Shown: in pieces, positions 56,335 through 64,000 of the stretch
Position numbering within the stretch: the first letter of the stretch is position 1
Layout of the letters: the number at the start of each line of letters is the position of its first letter
Source: Lentinus brumalis
Lineage: Eukaryota; Basidiomycota; Agaricomycetes; Polyporales; Polyporaceae
Length of the DNA: 64,000 nt
NCBI GenBank assembly: GCA_001792895.1
Contig: MARA01000010.1
Span: forward strand, 992,001 to 1,056,000
Direction of reading: 5' to 3'
Notes under the pieces: generated by a model
The model's input: only the letters and a program-made list of their open reading frames with translations
What the model was told of the DNA's origin: nothing
Database searches by the model: none
Translations under genes and position numbers: made by a program

Positions 56335-57803
56335 CTATGAAGACTTCTTCTTCGTGTCGTCCTTGACCTCCTCGCTCAGCTGCTTTGCCTTCTTCCCCTT
56401 CTCCTCCAACACCTGCAATACAGCCTCGTACGTCTCCCTCGCCAGCTTCTTCGCATCATCACCCCTCTCCTGTGATACCTTCACGAACACCTTCACGTCT
56501 GGCATGCGCTTCAACGCGTCATCCCCACCGGGCATCATACGGATCCAGTCCTGCAAGCTCTCCCACCCACGCTCGAGCTGCTTGCTCCCCTGCGTCTCGG
56601 CCTCACGCGCCTTCTCCTCCACAAGCTTACGGAGCTCGTCTACCTTATCCTTGTTCTTCGCGAGGTCGCCCTGCGCTGCGTCCTTGATCCGCGCGAAGAT
56701 CTCTTGGTAACTCGAGCTGCCACCGGTGAGTGTTGCTGCACCTGCCGCGATGAACTTGTCCCTATTGTCGTTCAAGAGCTGTTTGATCTCGGGAACCTTG
56801 TCAAGATACGGCGTGGCTTCCTTCAATGCGCGGTCCCAAGCTTCCTGAGAAGATGACTGGGCGAATTTGCGGATCTCCGAGCTCTTCGACTGGATCAGCC
56901 GTCTTGCCTCGTCAATGTTGTCCTGCGTGAAGCCCTTGGAGAAGATGTCCTTGATCTGTCAAAGCTGTGGTGAGCGTCCCGTCATACGTCAATGATACAA
57001 CGTGCCAGCGTACCTGTCCACTCGTCTCGTCATATAACTTCTTCGCCTCGGGTCCCTTGGACTCCGCCAACCTCTTGAACTCCTCATATCCACCACCGAG
57101 CTTGTCCGACAGCTGCGGATACTTCTCGCTCAGTGACCCAAACGCGTCCTTCCCCGCCTTCTTTCCCAGCTCCTCGAGCTCCGCGCTGCGTCGCCGGAGC
57201 ACATCCAGGACCTTCATCGCCGTCGCCGCGTCCATGCTCCCCGAGTCCTTAATGACGACGCGCACCTCGTCATACCCGTCGGAGATGATACGGTTCACGT
57301 CGTCGCCATGCGAACTGCGGAGCTCATCGATGGTGTCGAAGGCGGCGTCGACGTGCGGGCGGGCACCAGGGATGATGACGAGGTACGAACGCGCGACGTC
57401 GCGGAGGTAGTCGAGCGCCTCGTTCGGGCTCTTGGGTGCCTTGGACGCGATCGCGGCCTTGGTCTCCTGGTAGTACTGCGACGCGGTGCGAGACGCGTCG
57501 ACTGCCGCCTTCGCACCGGAGAAGTAATAGTACATGTAACCTGCATTGACAGTGAGCGAATCTATTCGACTAGATGTATGCGTGTTGACTGCGCGACTTA
57601 CCACCGAGGAGGACGACGGTGCCGCCGGCGACACCAGCTGCTATATGCGACGAACCATACGACGCTCCGGAGGAGCTCGAGCTCGACGAAGACGTCGTCT
57701 GGAACCTCTGGAAGGTTCTTCTTCCAGCGACGCGATGCGCGGCAAGGGCGTGTTTGGTGCGGGTCGTTCTAGTCGACAGACGGAGGGCTGCAGAGGCGTT
57801 CAT
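56335..57803 (-). CDS. uncharacterised mitochondrial-like protein with long helical region
   Basis: Three exons in transcript order (57602-57803, 57014-57540, 56335-56955) encode 449 residues. The N-terminus is rich in Arg, Ser and Ala and lacks acidic residues (LRLSTRTTRTKHALAAHRVA... RRTFQRF), as in mitochondrial presequences. A short membrane segment follows (IAAGVAGGTVVLLGGYMYYY). The rest is charged and strongly helical, with repeated Lys/Glu patterns (DAAQGDLAKNKDKVDELRKL; QVLEEKGKKAKQLSEEVKDD), so a coiled-coil or apolipoprotein-like bundle is likely. I would place it as an inner-membrane-anchored protein. The function is unknown and no enzyme motif is visible. Confidence 0.75.
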
Positions 57804-58271
57804 GTTGTGATGTATAAGGGTGAGGCAAGGAAGGATGAGAGTACTGGGGAATGTGTGTATGGGTATGGGTGTGCTCGGCCCAGGCGCAGAGTACTTGAGT
57901 ACTTATACCGTCGCGCGACTGACGCGTCAACAGTCCAACGGCCTATGGAGACGCGTCGGTGACGACACAACTGGGGAGGTGCCCCAGTGACGTCAAGCTA
58001 GGCTCCGTCGTGGCGTCGCCCATATTCGGTTCCCGAGTTCCCTCTGCAGACCAAGCGAGATATACTAAGCCAATACTTGGCTGGCCTTGCGGCTCGTAGT
58101 GTGACCAGCAAGCTGGCTGCCCCAGTGTGTATGCGATCATACGAAGGTCATAACCCCAGTCTACGACGCTCAGGCTGGGCGTACATAGTAAAACTGCTGT
58201 TACCGGTTGATCGATAACTATATCCCCGATTTACATGAGTGCATGTAGCCGTCACGGCGAAGAGCCTCTGT
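57804..58271. other. intergenic stretch
   Basis: This is the promoter region of the mitochondrial-like gene and the 3' UTR of the GST-like gene, both minus. No further gene is visible. Confidence 0.45.
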
Positions 58272-59242
58272 TCACCACGCCTGCCACTTGGCAAACACCT
58301 TGTCGACAGCGGGACGGCTCAACATCTCGTTGTGCCACCTGGCGACAGCGGGTCAGAGCGGCATCGGGTTGCAATAGCCTCCTCAACTGACCTGTTGACT
58401 GACGGGAAGTCCTTCTCTAAGTTGAACCCCTCGAAGTCCTTGACCAGCGCACGGAACGCGGCATGGTTCCAACTAGAGATCCGGGAACAGCGTGCATGAG
58501 TACTGACCCGTCTACATGAGCTTGATAAGAAGAACGGACGTGATGAACGAGACATCGGCAGCGCTGAACTTCTCGCCGACCAGCCAACGCTGCTTGGAGA
58601 GGACGCTCTCGAGAACCCCAAGGATACGGATGATCTCCTGCTGGTACCGGACGATTGCACTGGGAATCTTCTCGGAAGCGAACAGCATGAACCAGGAAGC
58701 CTGACCATAGTACGGGCTAATCTTCCGCGTCAGTTGCAGTGTCGCCTCTGGAAGATGTGGGGAGACCGACCCTTGCCCGGAGGCCTGGAAGAACAGCCAC
58801 TGGAGCATATGCATCTTGTCCTCGAACTTCTCGAACGAGATGGTGCGAGTCGGGTCGTACTTTTCGGTGACATAGCTAATGATAGCACCCGACTCCCTGC
58901 ATCGATACATGTCAGCCTCCACACCTCAAGATGGGCCCACAGCGCGAGATCCGACGCGGCGTGGGTCGTACCAGACAACGAAGTCGTTGTTCTTGTGGTC
59001 CACCAAAGTTGGGATGCGTCCGTTGGGGTTGTACTTCGTATACTTCTCGTCCTTGATCTCGTTCGTGGATAAGTTGAGGTAGACGGTCTCATAGTCGAGG
59101 CCGAGCTCCTCAAGCACAATCATTACTTTCCTACGGTTGGAAGCGGTCAGCCCCATGGATTGAGCGGAGGGGAGTCGTCAACGTGCCATCCGTTCGGGGC
59201 GCGCCCTTGCGCGCTGTAGAAGGTGAAGTGGTGACCAGGCAT
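58272..59242 (-). CDS. glutathione S-transferase, Ure2/Gtt-like
   Basis: Six exons in transcript order (59187-59242, 58972-59130, 58771-58896, 58540-58716, 58392-58472, 58272-58338) give 221 residues. The thioredoxin-like N-terminal domain reads HFTFYSAQGRAPNGW, then KVMIVLEELGLDYETVYLNL, KYNPNGRIPTLVDHKNNDF and the glutathione-contact ESGAIISYV. The helical C-terminal domain has FQASGQGPYYGQASWFMLF, FSAADVSFITWNHAAFRALV and RPAVDKVFAKWQAW at the end. Fungal proteins of this type conjugate or reduce with glutathione. The first intron is best read as GC-AG: the donor after GGATG is GCACGT and the acceptor is CCGTAG, giving the conserved PNGWKV. The only nearby GT donor breaks the frame. Confidence 0.88.
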
Positions 59243-59867
59243 GCCGTCTTCTTACCGGGAGTACTAGTAGTGGGAGAAGTGCTAGGAGTCAAGATGGCAC
59301 TGGCTGAGCCTACACTTGCTCCCGCTCGCCTTTATACCTTCCTTCTGTGGGCGGCTTGCAGTGTGTTGGCTGATTGCGGCGGTCATGATAGGCCCACTCC
59401 GAGGAGAGGCACCGCGGGGTCCATCCCATGGTCACACAGTGCTCTACCGATGACAACTACTAGGAACATCCAGGCTACTCACGTGCAGGCTGAGCGAGGT
59501 CATAAGCCAAAAATAGTGGACACATACCGAATTAAGTACTCCGTGTGCGTTCGGTGAACCTCTTCGGGGAGATGATTCAGCTACGCCGAACGTCTGAGGG
59601 TGGTACTGTCCGTTTTGAGATCAAGATGAGATGTTAGTTGATGGCTCAAGCGCAGATTTCAAATGCGAGATCATATGCGTTCGGGCGGATGAGTAACGAT
59701 GACCGAGTCCTATTTTGGTAGCAGAGTTGAGGCCAATAGCCTCTGATCCTAACAAGACCAAACAAACTTGTTACCACCGCCACACCACGCGCGGATTCCA
59801 TAATAATACCCTGTACACACTCCGCTCAGATCAGTCCCTCTCTCTACAGATCTCAGCGGTAACCACG
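59243..59867. promoter_or_regulatory. bidirectional promoter region between GST and SNU23
   Basis: The two genes diverge across 625 bp. The stretch just before SNU23 is CT-rich with a possible 5' UTR start. No gene lies in it. Confidence 0.45.
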
Positions 59868-60801
59868 ATGTCCGGCAAACAAGGGGCGTATGGCGCGCGC
59901 GCAGGAGACACCGACTTCCGGAAGAAATGGGACAAAGAGGAGTACGCGGAGAAGGCGCGCCAGCGCGACCAGGAGGAGAAGGAGCGGATGCAGGAGAACG
60001 AGGAGCGGTTGAAGCAAGGTACGCCAGTGTGTTTTCAGACCTACGTGACAAACTCTCATTGCTGCATGTCAAGGAAAGAAGCCGAGAAAGTCGCGGAAGG
60101 ATGACCTGCCCAAACCGACGGAGCTCATGAAGCGGCGCGAGGGCTCGCTTGAACTCGAGAAGAACCTCGGGAAGACGATGGTCGTGCAGAGTGCGGGAAA
60201 CCGGGGCCCGGGAGTGCCTGGTTTCTACTGCGAGACTTGTAATCGAACATACAAGGACAGTGCTGGATACCTGGATCACATCAACGGCCGTGCACGTAAG
60301 TCACTTGTTCCTCTCACATACCCTCTCATATCTCCCTTCTTCGTGCTTTGGGTGTCCTTGCTTGGACTGGCGCACTCCACGTGTATCTACATCTGCCAAC
60401 ACCCTGCATGTGCTCCATGGCTGTCGCGAACTAGAGACTCGACGCCCTCTGCATGCTGAACGCGTTCTTACTACCGTCATACAGATCTACGTGCGTTGGG
60501 CCAGACAACCAAAATCGAGCGTTCTACTGTCGAGCAAGTCCGGGCGCGAATAGCGTACCTGCGCGAGAAGACGCGTGAGGCATCATCAGCAAAGGAGTTC
60601 GACTTTGAGAAGCGGCTTGCAGAGGTCCGCGCACGCGAGGCTGCCGTACGAGAAGAGAAGAAGCAGGCAAAGAAAGCTCTGCGTGAACGCGCACGCGTCG
60701 AGCTTGCGAAAGACACCGCCGCGGCACCACAAGCCAAGCAAGACGATGACGGCATGATGTCCATGATGGGTTTCGCTGGGTTTGGTACGACGAAGAAGTG
60801 A
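59868..60801 (+). CDS. SNU23: U4/U6.U5 tri-snRNP zinc-finger protein Snu23 (ZMAT2)
   Basis: Three exons (59868-60018, 60074-60295, 60485-60801) encode 229 residues, the usual size. The N-terminus is charged (DFRKKWDKEEYAEKARQRDQ). The matrin-type C2H2 finger reads FYCETCNRTYKDSAGYLDHI and continues across the last splice into GRAHLRALGQTTKIERSTVE, a signature of Snu23. A long Arg/Lys/Glu helix follows (VRARIAYLREKTREA), and the C-terminus ends DDDGMMSMMGFAGFGTTKK. The protein joins the spliceosomal B complex and supports 5' splice-site transfer to U6. It converges on the isoleucyl-tRNA synthetase gene (132 bp apart). Confidence 0.92.
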
Positions 60802-60933
60802 TGCGACTTCGCGTCAGGACACTGCCTTCACAGTACGTTTTACACGATCGGGACATGGTTACACTTGTATTCTAGATGCACACTACTGTATTACACTGCC
60901 GACTCCGTCTGGGTTCCATCTGGTGTATACCCT

Positions 60934-63900
60934 CTACCTCCAGGCCAAGGAAAGCGTGAACTTCACCTCTGCGATCTCCTGCTCCTCCTCGACGAGAATC
61001 TTACGGCCCTCACCCCGCTCGCTTACGTCCCTCGGAACGCTGCGCACCGTCTTCTCAATGGTCTCAGTGTACGCCTCGACGGCAGTGCGCAAGTCATCCC
61101 CGCTGCCCTGCTCGAACGAGTGGTACACGTCGACGTCGTCCGTCGCCTGCAGTCCAGCGCGTTTCCGGAGCTTCTGCACGCGGTTGATGAACTCGCGCGC
61201 GAGGTACTCCGTCTGCAGCTCCGGGTGTACAGTGATGTCGAGCCGCACAACCACCTCGTTGTCCGTATTTGTGGCATAGTGGGCAGACCCGCCGCCCTGC
61301 TGCTCCGGCAGCTCGATGTACCGCTGCACGGCGAGGTCGCCGGTGACAAGCTCGATGCCTGCGACGGTGAGCTTGCCGGTTTCGACGTACTTGCGCACAT
61401 CGTCGCTGGAGACGGATGGGAGCGCGTTCTTGACCTTGCCGAGGTCTTTCCGCAGCTTGCGCCCGAGGACGGCCCAGTCCGCCACTGCGCGGTACTTGAC
61501 ACCTGCCGCAGCCTCATCGGAGGTGAAGACAATGTCGCGTAGGTTCAGCTCGGACTGGACGTAGCGCTGGAGCTCCTTCACATCCTCCAGGTACTGTGGG
61601 TCGGCGTGGAAGACCAGGAGTTCTTGGAGAGGTGTCTGCACAGAAAGAACGCGATCAGCAACGTCAAGTGGGACGAAGAATGACTGCATACCTTGAGTGA
61701 AAGGTTGTGACGTTCACGAACGTTGCGGGTGAGCTCGATGACGGTCTGCATGCGTTTCACCTTCCGCTCGATGACCTCGTCGAAGTACTCCTCCTTGACG
61801 TCAGGGAAAGGCAAGAAGTGGATGGAGCGAACATCGACCCCGGTCTGTTCAGGGATGAACGGCCGCAAGCCTTGGTAGATGTTCTCAGTGAGGAAGGGAG
61901 TGTACGAGGACTGCGGTCAAGAAGATGCTCAGCAGGAAGAATGACTCCTTGGACTCATCGTACATACCATCGTCTGACACAGCGTGAGCAGCGTCTCGAA
62001 GAGCGTGTTCAGAGCCGCCACGGTATCCTCCTCGCCGTCCTCACCCTTGAGCCGTCTCCGGTTGAAGCGAATGTACCAGTTCGTCAGCTCGTCAATGAGG
62101 TCGAGCAGGCGCGGGATGATGGTATACAGCCGATACGCCGCCATCTCCTCACGCACAAGGCGGATAAGCGACTGACACCGAGCGAGGATCCAGCGGTCCA
62201 TCACGTTCTGCGAGACAGGTGCGTGTGCGTGGTAGACGAACTTGCGGCCGGTCGTCTTCTGCAGAAGAGCCGCCTGGCCGAGGAAGAAGCGGAAGGCATT
62301 GAGCCAAGGGAGAAGGACGCGGGAGACGACTTCGCGAACACCGGCTTCCCGGAAACGCAGGTTGTCGCCTCGTACAATGGGGGAGTTCACAAGGAACATC
62401 CTGCGAACGACAATATCAGTTCCACGGACTGCGAGGAAATTTCTGTCAAACGTACCTCGTAGCGTCGGCACCGTACTGGTCGATGATGTTGTTCGGGTCC
62501 GGGTAGTTCTTCAAACTCTTACTCATCTTCTTGCCGTCCCTGCAGCAAGCGTTAATGTATATATCAAGGGTCGAGGCAACTCACTTACTCTGCCAAGACG
62601 AGACCAGTGACAATGAGGTTCTTCCACGGAGCCTTGCCAAACAGATGTGTACCCAGGACGAGCAGAGTGTAGAACCAACCACGCGTCTGGTCGATACCCT
62701 CCGACACGAAGTCAGCGGGGAAGCCGTTCTCGAACTTATCCTTGTTCTCGAACGGATAGTGTTGTTGAGCGTACGGCATGCTACGTAGCGGTATGAGGTG
62801 AGCCCATGCCTATAGATGTCAAGCAAGGAGCACATACCTGCCAGACTCAAACCAGCAATCGAATACCTCCTCGACACGCTTGAGCTGGCCCTTGCCGGTC
62901 TTCGAGGGGATAGTGATGTGGTCGATTTTGTCACGGTGCAGGTCGGTGATGCCAGTGACACCGGATAACCTCTCCAACTCCTCAATGGATCCAATCGGTA
63001 CGATCTGATCAATACAAATGAGCCTCTTGTCGGTCGAGCATAGCCCAACATCCTGTTGCAAGAAGTCAAACGCACCTCCGAGTAGTCCTCGCTGGCCCAT
63101 AGCGGGATGGGCGTGCCCCAATAGCGATTCCGCGAGACGTTCCAGTCTCGCGCGTTCGCAATCCAGTTACCGAATCGACCTTCTCCCACATTCTGCGGCA
63201 CCCACCGGGTCTCCTTGTTGTTTGCTACGAGCTCGTCCGTGATGGGAGCAACACGCACGAACCACGCGGGAATAGCACGGTAGATCAGAGGAGTCCCAGA
63301 TCTGCGGAAGTCTGTCAGGATTATGACTGCTGAAGACCTTGCGCCGTACAGACCTCCAACAGAAGGGATACGAGTGGTTGATGGTGGACTGAACGATCAG
63401 TCGACCCTTGTTCTTGAGCACCTTCTGGATCTCCTTGTCTGCAGCCTGGCGAATGAGATTGTCAGTGCTGATAGATAGCTAGATCCCTGCGATACGCACC
63501 TTCACGTATTGGCCAGCGAAGTCCGTGACTTCGGAGGTGAAGCGACCGGCATCGTCGATCGGGCAAGGGGGCATATCCTCCGGACGCACGATACCATGCT
63601 CGAGAGCGATACGGTGATCGTCCTCACCAAATGCCGGGGCTTGGTGGACGATACCGGTACCATCCTCGTCTGTGACGTAGGTGTCAGTTACGACACGGAA
63701 AGCCCTGTCCTCGAACTATCCCACGGATCGGGTCAGTCTCAATGTGAACCCTGGCGATACCGTGCAGAAGCTTACCTGCTCCGTGAAGTACTCAAACAAC
63801 GGGACGTATCTCCAGCCTTTCAGGTCCGAACCCTTGAAGGTGGCAAGCTTCTTGAACTTGGCCTTCTTCGGGTCCTTGTACAAGGTCTTGAGGAGGCCCT

Positions 63901-64000
63901 CGTGCAAGATGAAGTTTTGATCACGCTCGTCGTCATGAATTTTGACATAAGTGAAGTTAGGGTGAACACAGAGAGCAAGGTTAGAGGGAAGGGTCCATGG
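60934..64000 (-). CDS. ILS1: cytosolic isoleucyl-tRNA synthetase (C-terminal two thirds, partial at window edge)
   Basis: The enzyme charges tRNA-Ile. The 5' part lies beyond 64000. Exons, in transcript order: 63776-64000 and on, 63500-63715, 63354-63445, 63076-63301, 62838-63004, 62589-62780, 62456-62539, 61968-62400, 61692-61910 and 60934-61635. All joins keep frame. The CP1 editing domain begins with [20 protein letters not shown] at the edge. Then come [55 protein letters not shown] and [19 protein letters not shown]. The catalytic [20 protein letters not shown] follows, then the anticodon-binding region ([15 protein letters not shown]) and a C-terminal extension typical of eukaryotic enzymes. 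The stop is at 60934. Confidence 0.95.

Noticed and set aside
1..64000. tRNA, rRNA, CRISPR, IS elements and attachment sites
   Set aside because: I scanned for T-loop-like GGTTCGAATCC motifs, direct-repeat arrays and bacterial element features and found nothing convincing. A tRNAscan or Infernal run would be needed to exclude tRNAs fully.

Overview
The window reads as nuclear DNA of a basidiomycete fungus, most likely an Agaricomycete and possibly a polypore. Genes are dense and on both strands. They are split by many short introns (about 45-70 nt, GT..AG with CTAAC/CTGAC-like branch points), and the DNA is GC-rich. Several families are typical of Agaricomycetes (DUF6533- and DUF6534-type membrane proteins, DUF4436, DUF7729, BTB expansions). 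There is no bacterial operon structure, CRISPR array, rRNA or convincing tRNA. Exon joins were worked out by hand, using reading-frame continuity and recall of family sequences; no alignment was run.

1-16 kb: the 3' end of a DUF7729-like secreted protein; an unknown nuclear-looking protein (minus); a complete 16-exon MED12 (plus); a C3HC4 RING protein (minus); a 281-bp foldback repeat; a DUF6534 membrane-protein gene (minus) with a roughly 700-bp interruption; and a BTB protein (plus).

16-34 kb: a DUF4436 membrane protein (plus); a 12-exon Mei2-like RNA-binding protein (minus) followed upstream by about 4 kb without recognisable genes; a GNAT acetyltransferase and a HAD hydrolase (plus); mitochondrial ribosomal protein bS6m (minus), divergent from a 17-exon Tudor-staphylococcal nuclease SND1 (plus).

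34-44.5 kb: a mobile or fast-evolving patch with a CRN/RHS-like gene relic and an intact Helitron-type helicase reading frame; then ornithine decarboxylase antizyme with a programmed +1 frameshift site (TTT TGA); a DUF1771-Smr protein; and a GT49-like glycosyltransferase.

44.8-55.3 kb: a local duplication block on the minus strand. Three paralogous BTB-type genes share exon architecture, and one exon-sized relic of a fourth is present. They are interleaved with one complete DUF6533 gene and one truncated DUF6533 copy, and four copies of a shared 12-mer lie upstream of the BTB units.

56-64 kb: housekeeping genes: a mitochondrial-looking coiled-coil protein, a Ure2/GST-like transferase with a probable GC-AG intron, the spliceosomal zinc-finger protein SNU23, and the C-terminal two thirds of cytosolic isoleucyl-tRNA synthetase running off the right edge.

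There is no single pathway. The most unusual features are the tandem BTB/DUF6533 block, the foldback repeat, the antizyme recoding site and a set of 10-12-nt microexons.
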